This document shows, in pieces, positions 1 through 6,056 of a stretch of 6,056 nt of DNA. Origin of the DNA: Oscillospiraceae bacterium (GTDB lineage Bacteria > Bacillota > Clostridia > Oscillospirales > Oscillospiraceae). Numbering within the stretch: the stretch's first letter is position 1; each line of letters opens with the position of its first letter. Under the pieces are notes generated by a model. That model made no database searches, was not told where the DNA came from, and saw only the letters and a program-made list of their open reading frames with translations. Location: positions 1 through 6,056 of the forward strand of contig JAHHSE010000091.1 of the NCBI GenBank assembly GCA_020025395.1. The letters run 5' to 3'. The position numbers and the translations under genes are program-made.

Positions 1-580
1 AAAGGAAAGCCTGGCCGGAGTGGAGTTCGCGCAGGGGATTCCGGGCTCGGTGGGAGGTGCCGTGATGATGAACGCCGGCGCCTACAACGGGGAGATTTCC
101 CATGTGGTGGAATCCGTCCGCTTTTTGGACCTGAACGGGGCGGTCCGGACCTATCAGGGGGAGGAGCTGGGCTATGGCTACCGAAAGAGTATTTTTGAGG
201 AGATGGACGGGGTGATTCTCAGTGCCGTGGTCCGACTCCAGCCCGGAGACCCGGTGAAAATCACCGCCAGGATTGACGATCTGGCCTTCCGCCGCCGGGA
301 GCGGCAGCCTTTGGAGCTGCCCAGTGCCGGATCTACATTCAAGCGGCCCAAGGGCGGCTATGCCGCCGCCCTCATCGACCAGTGCGGCCTGAAGGGCTTT
401 CGGGTGGGAAATGCCCAGGTTTCGGAAAAACACGCCGGATTTGTGGTCAATCGGGGAGGCGCCACCTGTGTGGATGTGATGGGGGTCATTGCCCATGTCC
501 ACCGTGTGGTGCTGGAGGAGACGGGAATTGCGCTGGAGCCGGAGGTCCGGCTCCTGGGAGGAGAAGGATGGAATTTGTAA
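1..580 (+). CDS. murB: UDP-N-acetylenolpyruvoylglucosamine reductase MurB, C-terminal part (5' end outside window)
   Basis: MurB is a cytoplasmic FAD enzyme that reduces UDP-GlcNAc-enolpyruvate with NADPH to give UDP-MurNAc, the second committed step of peptidoglycan precursor synthesis. The reading frame is open from the left edge (first whole codon at base 2), and 192 codons remain of a family length of about 300, so roughly the first third with most of the FAD-binding domain is missing. Visible family motifs are GIPGSVGGA followed by MNAGAYNGE near the start, the substrate-binding YGYRKS (Arg codon at 182-184), and PSAGSTFKRP, whose Ser at 332-334 is the expected proton donor. AALIDQCGLKG, VSEKHAGFVVN and the terminal LEPEVRLLG follow, the last with the expected catalytic Glu (probably 542-544). 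The GTG at 20 is an internal valine, since the family motif continues upstream of it. The last 13 bases overlap rapZ. Identification is firm; the true start cannot be seen. Confidence 0.96.
   Translation, partial: KESLAGVEFAQGIPGSVGGAVMMNAGAYNGEISHVVESVRFLDLNGAVRTYQGEELGYGYRKSIFEEMDGVILSAVVRLQPGDPVKITARIDDLAFRRRERQPLELPSAGSTFKRPKGGYAAALIDQCGLKGFRVGNAQVSEKHAGFVVNRGGATCVDVMGVIAHVHRVVLEETGIALEPEVRLLGGEGWNL
556..561 (+). promoter_or_regulatory. Ribosome binding site of rapZ, inside murB
   Basis: GGGAGG ends 6 bases before the ATG at 568 and lies wholly within murB codons, where it also encodes the terminal Leu-Gly-Gly stretch. Its spacing supports the start at 568 over an in-frame ATG at 382, which would overlap murB by 199 bases. 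Ribosomes finishing murB pass straight over this site, so coupled translation is likely (inference). Confidence 0.8.
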
Positions 581-1428
581 TCATATCCGGCCTTTCCGGC
601 GGAGGAAAAAGCAAGACGGCCTCCATTCTGGAGGACATCGGATTTTATGTGGTGGATAATCTGCCCGCCCCCCTCATCCCCGGTTTGGCCCAGCTCTTTA
701 TGGCACGGGAAAAAACCTGTGACCGGGTGGCCCTGGTCTGTGACATTCGAAGCGGACAGACCTTTGAAGGACTTTTCGCCGCCCTGGATGCGCTGAAAAA
801 AATGGAGTGCGCCTATAAAATCCTCTTTATTGAGGCCGCGCCGGAAACCATCCTCAAACGCTACAAGGAGACCAGGCGGAGCCATCCCCTGATGAATGAT
901 ACCTGCACCCTGGAGGAGGCCGTGGCCCGTGAGCGGGCAGCCCTGGCCGGGGTGCGGGCACGGGCTCAGTATATCATTGACACCACTGTCCTCTCCACCG
1001 CCAAGCTGCGGGGAGAGGTCATGCGCCTTTTTGACGGGAATGGGGAAAGACAGCAGATGCGGGTCTCTGTGACCTCCTTCGGATACAAGTACGGCCTTCC
1101 CATGGAGGCGGATCTGGTGCTGGATGTCCGATTTCTCCCCAATCCCTTTTACATGGAAGCCCTTCGGTCCCATACCGGGATGGATGAGGATGTCTATTCC
1201 TTTGTATTTGGCTATCAGCAGACCAAGGATTTTATGAAGTATTTGGAGCGGCTCCTCTCCTTCCTCCTGCCCCAGTATGTGGAGGAGGGAAAGACGGAGC
1301 TTGTCATTGCCGTGGGCTGTACCGGGGGCCAGCACCGTTCGGTGGCCATCACCCGTGCCGTGGCGGAATTCATTCGGCAAAAGGGGTATGCGGCGGTGGA
1401 AAAGCACCGCGATATGACGAGGGCCTGA
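568..1428 (+). CDS. rapZ: RapZ/YvcJ family P-loop nucleotide-binding protein
   Basis: This 286-residue protein belongs to the RapZ/YvcJ family (usual length about 285-295). In E. coli RapZ binds small RNAs and glucosamine-6-phosphate and controls GlmS synthesis. In B. subtilis YvcJ hydrolyses nucleotides and affects competence. The role in Clostridia is not settled, so the exact function here is inferred. The N-terminal kinase-like domain has a Walker A loop GLSGGGKS at residues 8-15, followed by the family segment GFYVVDNLP and a CDIRSG strand. The C-terminal domain has TSFGYKYG at 169-176, then LDVRFLPNPF and HTGMDEDV, and the phosphate-binding signature GCTGGQHRS at 250-258. The ATG at 568 is chosen because MEFVIISG matches the family N-terminus and has a good ribosome site. 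The C-terminal tail after KHRD is only a few residues long and lacks the lysine-rich end that I recall from E. coli RapZ. It overlaps murB by 13 bases and precedes yvcK by 2. Confidence 0.96.
   Translation: MEFVIISGLSGGGKSKTASILEDIGFYVVDNLPAPLIPGLAQLFMAREKTCDRVALVCDIRSGQTFEGLFAALDALKKMECAYKILFIEAAPETILKRYKETRRSHPLMNDTCTLEEAVARERAALAGVRARAQYIIDTTVLSTAKLRGEVMRLFDGNGERQQMRVSVTSFGYKYGLPMEADLVLDVRFLPNPFYMEALRSHTGMDEDVYSFVFGYQQTKDFMKYLERLLSFLLPQYVEEGKTELVIAVGCTGGQHRSVAITRAVAEFIRQKGYAAVEKHRDMTRA
1419..1423 (+). promoter_or_regulatory. Weak ribosome binding site of yvcK
   Basis: GAGGG lies 7 bases before the ATG at 1431 and within the final rapZ codons. It is the weakest of the four internal ribosome sites here. 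With only 2 bases between the rapZ stop and the yvcK start, initiation probably relies on ribosomes finishing rapZ (inference). Confidence 0.6.
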
Positions 1429-1430
1429 CC

Positions 1431-2438
1431 ATGGAGCAAAACAAACTTCCACACTGGGAAGAGGGACCTAAGATCGCGGCCATTGGGGGAGGACATGGTC
1501 TTTCCACCATGCTGCGGGGGCTGAAGAGCCGGACCAAACACCTCACCGCCATCGTCACGGTGGCGGATGACGGAGGAGGATCGGGGATTCTGCGTCAGGA
1601 CCTGGGAATGCCCCCGCCGGGAGACATCCGCAATTGTATGCAGGCCCTGGCCAATGTGGAGCCGGTGATGGAGCAGCTTTTAGCCTATCGCTTTCGGGAG
1701 GGGAGCCTGTCCGGACAGGCCTTCGGCAATCTGATTCTGGCCGCCCTCAACGATATCTCCGCCTCCTTTGACCAGGCGGTGGCCCGGATGAGCCAGGTCC
1801 TGGCCATCACCGGACGAATCCTCCCGGTGACCAATGAAAATGTGGCCCTGGAGGCCATTTTTGAAAACGGGACCCATGTGATCGGAGAATCCAAGATCTC
1901 TCAGTTTAAGAAGGAGCAGGACTGCCGAATCCACCGGGTCCGCCTTCTGCCGGAGCATCCCAAGGCCCTGCCCCAGACGCTGGAGGCCATTGAGGAGGCC
2001 GACCTGATTCTTTTAGGGCCTGGAAGCCTCTATACCAGTGTGATCCCAAACCTCCTGGTGGACGGGGTGGCGGAGGCGGTCTGCCGGGCCAAAGGCCTGA
2101 AGATCTATGTGTGCAACATCATGACCCAGGAGGGCGAGACCGAGGAGATGACGGCGGGGGACCATGTGGCGGCCCTGCTGGATCACAGCGGTCCCGGTCT
2201 TTTGGACCTCTGCCTCATGAACAATACCCCCATCCGTCCGGCGCTTTTGGAGCGGTATGCCGCCGAGAACAGCTTTCCCCTGACGGTGGATCTCCCACGG
2301 ATAGAGGCCCTTGGGGTGGAGGCGGTATCCCGTCCTCTGGCGGACGAGGAGGCGCCCTTTGCCCGGCATGAGACCGAACGGCTGGCAGAGACCATTATGG
2401 AGCTTTATCAGGAGCGGGGGAACACCCGCATTTTCTAA
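1431..2438 (+). CDS. yvcK: YvcK/GlmR family UDP-GlcNAc-binding regulator (gluconeogenesis factor, CofD-like fold)
   Basis: The 335-residue protein belongs to the YvcK/GlmR family (UPF0052, related to the CofD 2-phospho-L-lactate transferases; usual length about 310-340). The B. subtilis homologue is needed for growth on gluconeogenic carbon sources, binds UDP-GlcNAc, and helps direct carbon into wall precursors through the glucosamine-6-phosphate synthase GlmS. Motifs in order: a Rossmann-like nucleotide loop IGGGHGLS at residues 18-25, VADDGGGSG at 44-52, PPPGDIRNC at 61-69, GPGSLYTSVIPNLLV from 196, and CNIMTQEGET from 228. These cover the whole conserved core, so the gene looks intact. Compared with the Bacillus-type motif ADDGGSSGRLR that I recall, this protein has Gly for the first Ser and Ile for the Arg before LR; I believe such variants occur in Clostridia. 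The first 12 residues before the core strand are variable. The cytoplasmic location follows from the absence of any signal or membrane segment. Its neighbours murB and rapZ fit the amino-sugar role. Confidence 0.95.
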   Translation: MEQNKLPHWEEGPKIAAIGGGHGLSTMLRGLKSRTKHLTAIVTVADDGGGSGILRQDLGMPPPGDIRNCMQALANVEPVMEQLLAYRFREGSLSGQAFGNLILAALNDISASFDQAVARMSQVLAITGRILPVTNENVALEAIFENGTHVIGESKISQFKKEQDCRIHRVRLLPEHPKALPQTLEAIEEADLILLGPGSLYTSVIPNLLVDGVAEAVCRAKGLKIYVCNIMTQEGETEEMTAGDHVAALLDHSGPGLLDLCLMNNTPIRPALLERYAAENSFPLTVDLPRIEALGVEAVSRPLADEEAPFARHETERLAETIMELYQERGNTRIF

Positions 2439-2441
2439 AGG

Positions 2442-2447
2442 AAGGAG
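2442..2447 (+). promoter_or_regulatory. Ribosome binding site that fixes the TTG start of whiA
   Basis: AAGGAG sits 8 bases before TTG at 2456 in the 17-base gap after yvcK, with a further GAGG at 2447-2450. The next residues, SFSADVKEEL, match the conserved WhiA N-terminus, and no ATG in that frame offers an equally good start. Together these make TTG the likely initiator. Confidence 0.8.
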
Positions 2448-2455
2448 AGGAAGTC

Positions 2456-3385
2456 TTGTCATTTTCCGCCGATGTCAAGGAGGAGCTGTGCCGGGTCCCT
2501 CTGGGCAAAAAATGCTGTGCCCAGGCGGAGGCCTATGGCGCGCTTCTCTTTTGCAATCATTTTTCCGCCGGACAGATCAGGATCGTCACGGAGAATGCCG
2601 CCCTGTCCCTGCGCCTTCCCCAGCTGTTCTGGCGGGCGTTTCGAATTGACTTTGACGACTATCCTGACCTTTTGGGAGAGGAGGGAAAGCAGGTCTTCGG
2701 AATCACGGATCCGGAAAAAGTCAGCATGATCTGGGAAACCTATGGCTATGAGCCTTCCACCAGCGTATCCCATCACATTAACTATGCGGTGCTGGAGGAA
2801 AATTGTGACCGGAATGCCTTTCTTCGAGGGGCCTTTCTCACCGGCGGCTCGGTGACTGACCCCAGAAAGGGCTATCATCTGGAGCTTGCCACCTCCCACT
2901 ACCATGTGAGTCGAGAGCTGTCTGCCCTGATGCCGGAGCTGGGCTTTGCCCCCAAGGAGACCACCCGGAAGGCAAACTATGTTACATACTTCAAATCCAG
3001 TGCCGCCATTGAAGACCTGCTTACCACCATCGGAGCGCCCATTCAGGCCATGGAGATTATGAACGCCAAGGCGGAGAAGCAGCTTCGGGGCGGTGTCAAC
3101 CGGAGGGTCAATTGTGATGCCGCCAATCTGGGGAAGGCGGTGGACGCGGCCCAGGAGCAGATCGAGGCCATCCACCGGCTGGAGGAGCGGGGGAGATTGA
3201 CCAGTCTGCCGGAGAAGCTCCGTCAGACCGCCCGGCTCCGAATGGAAAATCCGGAGCTGACCCTTTCGGAGCTGGCGCTCCTCTGCACCCCTCCCATCAC
3301 CAAGTCCGCCCTGAATCACCGTTTAAAGCGGCTCATGGAGCAGGCCGGAGAGAAAACCGACGATCCCCCGGAAAGAGGAGGTTAA
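2456..3385 (+). CDS. whiA: WhiA family DNA-binding protein (sporulation/cell division regulator)
   Basis: The 309-residue protein has the WhiA architecture: an N-terminal domain resembling LAGLIDADG homing endonucleases and a C-terminal helix-turn-helix. In Streptomyces WhiA works with WhiB to start sporulation septation. In Bacillus it is nucleoid-associated and influences division and chromosome segregation. The N-terminus SFSADVKEEL is typical, and a CC pair lies at 20-21. The segment FLRGAFLTGGSV at 122-133 stands where homing endonucleases carry LAGLIDADG, but has GGS in place of the acidic catalytic residue, so DNA cleavage is not expected. A second half-domain follows (LGFAPKETTRKANYVTYFKS). 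The family segment NRRVNCDAANLGK starts at 215, and the helix-turn-helix is at about 268-297 (LTLSELALL, then PPITKSALNHRLKRL). Translation starts at TTG. The short hydrophilic tail ends in Glu-Arg-Gly-Gly, encoded by bases that also form the dnaE ribosome site. Whether this host sporulates cannot be told, because WhiA also occurs in non-sporulating species. Confidence 0.96.
   Translation: MSFSADVKEELCRVPLGKKCCAQAEAYGALLFCNHFSAGQIRIVTENAALSLRLPQLFWRAFRIDFDDYPDLLGEEGKQVFGITDPEKVSMIWETYGYEPSTSVSHHINYAVLEENCDRNAFLRGAFLTGGSVTDPRKGYHLELATSHYHVSRELSALMPELGFAPKETTRKANYVTYFKSSAAIEDLLTTIGAPIQAMEIMNAKAEKQLRGGVNRRVNCDAANLGKAVDAAQEQIEAIHRLEERGRLTSLPEKLRQTARLRMENPELTLSELALLCTPPITKSALNHRLKRLMEQAGEKTDDPPERGG
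3374..3381 (+). promoter_or_regulatory. Strong ribosome binding site of dnaE, inside the end of whiA
   Basis: AGAGGAGG is a near-perfect anti-16S match, 7 bases before the ATG at 3389, and overlaps the last whiA codons (Arg-Gly-Gly). With the 3-base gap after the whiA stop it suggests coupled but independently strong initiation of the polymerase gene. Confidence 0.85.
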
Positions 3386-3388
3386 ATC

Positions 3389-6056
3389 ATGTCCTTTGTC
3401 CACTTACATCTGCATACGGAATTCTCTCTGCTGGATGGCGCCTGTCGGATTGAAGCGCTGATGAAGCGCTGTCAGGAGTTGGGTCAAACCGCCGTCGCCA
3501 TCACAGATCACGGGGTGATGTATGGGGTCATTGATTTCTATAAGGCGGCAAAGGCCGCGGGAATCAAACCCATCATCGGCTGTGAGGTCTATGTGGCTCC
3601 GCGGACCCGGTTTGACCGGGTCCATGAGCTGGATGCGGAGGCTCGGCACCTGATCCTCCTCTGTCGGAATGAGGAGGGATATCGGAATCTCTCCCATATG
3701 GTTTCACAGAGCTTCACAGAGGGATTTTATATCAAGCCCAGAATTGATATGGACCTGCTCCGTCAGCACTGCGGAGGGCTGATCGCCCTGTCGGCCTGTC
3801 TGGCAGGAGAGATTCCCCGTCGGATTCGCCGGGGGGATTTCGAAGGGGCCAAAGCCCACGCTTTGGAGATGCGGGAGCTGTTTGGCGAGGACGGATATTA
3901 TCTGGAGCTTCAAAACCACGGTCTGGAGGAGGACAGGGAGGTGATTGACGGGATCCTTCGCCTCCATGCCGAGACCGGGATCCCTCTGGCGGCCACCAAC
4001 GATGCCCACTATCTGACCCGGGAGGATGCCAGGACCCAGGATGTGCTTATGTGCATCCAGATGGGCAAGACGGTGGAGGACACCGGGCGGATGCGGTTTG
4101 AGAGCGACAGCTTTTATGTGAAGAGTGAGGAGGAGATGAAAGCCCTCTTCCCCGACCATCCGGAAGCCCTGGAAAATACCGCTAAAATTGCCGACCTGTG
4201 CAATGTGGAATTTCTCTTCGGGGTCCACCATCTGCCAAAATTTCATCTGCCAGACGGGTGGACCGATGAGAAAGCCTATTTTGAGACCCTTTGCTGGGAG
4301 GGCTTTGCCCAGCGTTACCCCAATGGCAGTGAGGCTTACCGGGACCAGCTCCGCTATGAGATGAATGTAATCAGTCAAATGGGGTTTGTGGACTATTTCC
4401 TCATTGTCTCCGACTTCATCGGCTACGCCAAGAGCCATGAGATCCCGGTGGGACCGGGCCGGGGTTCGGCGGCGGGGAGCATGGTGGCCTACTGCCTCAG
4501 GATCACCGACATCGAACCCATGAAATACGGCCTCTATTTTGAACGGTTTCTCAACCCGGAGCGGGTGACCATGCCGGATATTGACATTGACTTCTGCATC
4601 CGCCGCCGGGGGGAAGTGATCGACTATGTCTCCCGAAAATACGGGGCGGATCATGTGGCCCAGATCGTCACCTTCGGCACCATGGCGGCCCGGGGAGCCA
4701 TCCGGGATGTGGGACGGGCCCTGAATGTGCCCTATGCCCAGGTGGATGCGGTGGCAAAGCAGGTGCCCTCTGCCCCCCACATTACTTTGAAGGATGCCCT
4801 GACGCTCTCTAAGCCCCTCCGGGACCTCTATGAGGGGGACGGACAGATCCGGGAGCTGATCGATACAGCCAGGGCCATTGAGGGAATGCCCCGCCACGCC
4901 TCCACCCATGCGGCGGGGGTGGTCATTACCCGTTTGCCCGTGGCAGACTATGTTCCCCTGGCCAAGAACTATGAATCCGTGGTCACCCAGTACACCATGG
5001 TGACGCTGGAAGAGCTGGGCCTTTTGAAAATGGACTTTCTGGGCCTGCGCAACCTGACGGTTTTGAATGACGCCGTGGAGATGGTTCGGATAAACCATCC
5101 GGATTTCCGGTTGGAGGACATTCCGGAGCAGGATCAGGCGGTGTTCGATATGCTGTCCGCCGGGAAGACCTCCGGGGTCTTTCAGATGGAGTCAGCGGGG
5201 ATGACCGGGGTCTGTGTGGGACTCAAGCCTCAAAGCATTGAGGATATCACCGCCATCATCGCCCTTTATCGTCCGGGGCCTATGGACTCCATCCCCCGAT
5301 TCATCGCCTGCAAGCATGAGCCAAACCGGGTCAAGTACAAGCACCCCTCCTTAGAGCCTATCCTCTCCATGACCTATGGCTGTATCGTCTATCAGGAACA
5401 GGTCATGCAGATCTTCCAGCAGCTGGCGGGCTACTCTTTGGGACAGGCTGATATGGTGCGAAGGGCCATGAGCAAAAAGAAGGTGAAGGACATTGAACGG
5501 GAACGGGAGGCCTTTCTCCACGGAGACCCGGAGCGGAGCATCAAGGGCTGTGCGGCCAACGGAATCCCGGCCTTGATTGCCCAGTCCATCTACGACGAGA
5601 TCTATGACTTTGCAAACTATGCCTTTAACAAAGCGCACGCGGTGAGCTATGCGGTGGTGGCCTATCAGACCGCCTATTTTAAGTGCCACTTTACAAGGGA
5701 GTATATGGCGGCCCTCCTCACCTCGGTCCTGGATTCCCAGGAGAAGGTGGCGGAGTATATCGGGGAGTGTCGGGAAAACGAGATAAGCCTCCTGCCCCCG
5801 GATGTGAACGAATCCAAGGCCGCCTTTACGGTCTCCGGCACCGGTGACATCCGCTTCGGCCTGGCGGCCATCAAGGGGGTGGGCTGGGCCGTCATAGAAC
5901 GGATGCTGAAGGAGCGGGAGAGAAATGGAAAATTCACCTCTTTTCAGGACTTCTGTGAGCGGCTCTTTGAAGGGGATCTGAACCGCCGAGTGGCGGAGAG
6001 CCTTATCCGCAGCGGCTGCTTTGACAGTATGGGCTATCGGCGGTCCCAGCTTATGG
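3389..6056 (+). CDS. dnaE: DNA polymerase III alpha subunit DnaE (3' end outside window)
   Basis: DnaE is a C-family replicative DNA polymerase. The frame starts MSFVHLHLHTEFSLLDGA, the classic DnaE N-terminus, and is open for 889 codons to the right edge with no frameshift. Domains: an N-terminal PHP domain to about residue 210, with H7, H9, D16, H41, E66, H87, C137, D205 and H207 in the places expected of a metal-binding PHP. The palm has GPGRGSAAGS at 355-364 and PDIDIDF at 396-402 (catalytic D397 and D399), then TFGTMAARGAIRDV, and the third catalytic Asp in KMDFLGLR (D549). Thumb/fingers motifs include SGVFQMES from 595, LYRPGPMDS from 626, VYQEQVM at 667-673 and FNKAHAVSYA at 746-755. 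The helix-hairpin-helix region starts near 823 (FGLAAIKGVG). The rest of that region, the OB fold and the C-terminal tail are beyond the window. There is no DEDD-type exonuclease insertion like that of PolC. In Gram-positives with PolC this enzyme extends primers; its share of synthesis here cannot be judged. It follows whiA by 3 bases. Confidence 0.98.
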   Translation, partial: MSFVHLHLHTEFSLLDGACRIEALMKRCQELGQTAVAITDHGVMYGVIDFYKAAKAAGIKPIIGCEVYVAPRTRFDRVHELDAEARHLILLCRNEEGYRNLSHMVSQSFTEGFYIKPRIDMDLLRQHCGGLIALSACLAGEIPRRIRRGDFEGAKAHALEMRELFGEDGYYLELQNHGLEEDREVIDGILRLHAETGIPLAATNDAHYLTREDARTQDVLMCIQMGKTVEDTGRMRFESDSFYVKSEEEMKALFPDHPEALENTAKIADLCNVEFLFGVHHLPKFHLPDGWTDEKAYFETLCWEGFAQRYPNGSEAYRDQLRYEMNVISQMGFVDYFLIVSDFIGYAKSHEIPVGPGRGSAAGSMVAYCLRITDIEPMKYGLYFERFLNPERVTMPDIDIDFCIRRRGEVIDYVSRKYGADHVAQIVTFGTMAARGAIRDVGRALNVPYAQVDAVAKQVPSAPHITLKDALTLSKPLRDLYEGDGQIRELIDTARAIEGMPRHASTHAAGVVITRLPVADYVPLAKNYESVVTQYTMVTLEELGLLKMDFLGLRNLTVLNDAVEMVRINHPDFRLEDIPEQDQAVFDMLSAGKTSGVFQMESAGMTGVCVGLKPQSIEDITAIIALYRPGPMDSIPRFIACKHEPNRVKYKHPSLEPILSMTYGCIVYQEQVMQIFQQLAGYSLGQADMVRRAMSKKKVKDIEREREAFLHGDPERSIKGCAANGIPALIAQSIYDEIYDFANYAFNKAHAVSYAVVAYQTAYFKCHFTREYMAALLTSVLDSQEKVAEYIGECRENEISLLPPDVNESKAAFTVSGTGDIRFGLAAIKGVGWAVIERMLKERERNGKFTSFQDFCERLFEGDLNRRVAESLIRSGCFDSMGYRRSQLM
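3603..3623 (+). other. Perfect 8-bp inverted repeat (GC-rich hairpin) inside dnaE
   Basis: GGACCCGG (3603-3610) and CCGGGTCC (3616-3623) are exact reverse complements separated by the 5-base loop TTTGA. The stem has seven G-C pairs and one A-T pair and would fold readily in mRNA about 215 bases into dnaE. No T run follows, so it is not an intrinsic terminator. The codons read Arg-Thr-Arg-Phe-Asp-Arg-Val, ordinary DnaE sequence. At this GC content a rough count gives about one such 8-bp hairpin by chance in 6 kb, so a function is not established. Confidence 0.6.

Noticed and set aside
382..567. An earlier in-frame ATG that would extend RapZ by 62 residues
   Set aside because: The extension is the out-of-frame reading of murB, rich in Cys, Gly and Pro, and does not match the family, whose N-terminus starts at MEFVIISG.
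358..1452. A 364-codon open frame on the minus strand across murB and rapZ
   Set aside because: It crosses two well-supported genes, has no family motifs, and is explained by codon bias of the plus-strand genes.
2439..2455. The gap between yvcK and whiA, considered as a promoter or terminator site
   Set aside because: It is only 17 bases long and almost entirely ribosome-binding sequence, with no inverted repeat, T run or promoter-like boxes.
2810..2860. LAGLIDADG-like segment in whiA, considered as a homing endonuclease or intein
   Set aside because: The fold is inherent to WhiA, the acidic catalytic residue is replaced by GGS, and no intein splice junctions are present.
2459..3319. A 286-codon open frame on the minus strand across whiA
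   Set aside because: It mirrors nearly the whole of whiA and shows no domain of its own; the plus-strand frame has clear WhiA motifs.
3703..3721. Direct repeat TTCACAGAG twice with a 10-base period, considered as a phase-variation or slippage site in dnaE
   Set aside because: There are only two copies, and the encoded segment SQSFTEGFY is normal for DnaE. Phase variation of a replicative polymerase would make little biological sense, so it is most likely chance.
3704..5098. A 464-codon open frame on the minus strand within dnaE
   Set aside because: It is antisense to strongly conserved DnaE motifs (palm and catalytic Asp residues), its translation shows no recognisable domain, and it has no ribosome site. 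GC-rich third positions readily create such antisense frames.

Overview
The window is a gene-dense stretch of a bacterial chromosome carrying five genes on the + strand: murB (3' part), rapZ/yvcJ, yvcK/glmR, whiA and dnaE (5' part). The order rapZ-yvcK-whiA is a hallmark of Gram-positive bacteria, and murB upstream with dnaE downstream is typical of Clostridia. Strong GGAGG-type ribosome sites, a TTG start for whiA and GC-rich codon use suggest a GC-rich clostridial lineage such as the Oscillospiraceae. That family-level placement is inference from style and remembered protein similarity, not a database match.

Layout: 1-580 holds the C-terminal 192 codons of MurB, whose N-terminal FAD-binding part lies before the window. 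568-1428 is RapZ, starting 13 bases inside murB. 1431-2438 is YvcK, 2 bases after RapZ. 2456-3385 is WhiA, read from a TTG codon after a 17-base gap. 3389-6056 is DnaE, 3 bases after WhiA; it runs open off the right edge with 889 of an expected 1,100 or more codons present. Only 22 bases lie between genes. I see no internal promoter or terminator and no RNA gene, mobile element or CRISPR array. The simplest reading is one transcription unit entered from the left and leaving on the right, with several junctions likely to be translationally coupled.

Functionally, the first three genes meet at amino-sugar metabolism. MurB makes UDP-MurNAc from UDP-GlcNAc-enolpyruvate. YvcK homologues bind UDP-GlcNAc and control carbon flow into wall precursors. 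RapZ homologues sense glucosamine-6-phosphate or act on linked regulation. WhiA homologues act on chromosome organisation and division, and DnaE is a replicative polymerase. The cluster therefore joins wall precursor supply, division and replication. This is a conserved housekeeping region, and I found no undescribed system in it. The points most worth a second look are the complete metal-site residues in the DnaE PHP domain, the absence of an HPr/Crh gene between whiA and dnaE, the nested gene junctions, and a short perfect hairpin inside dnaE.
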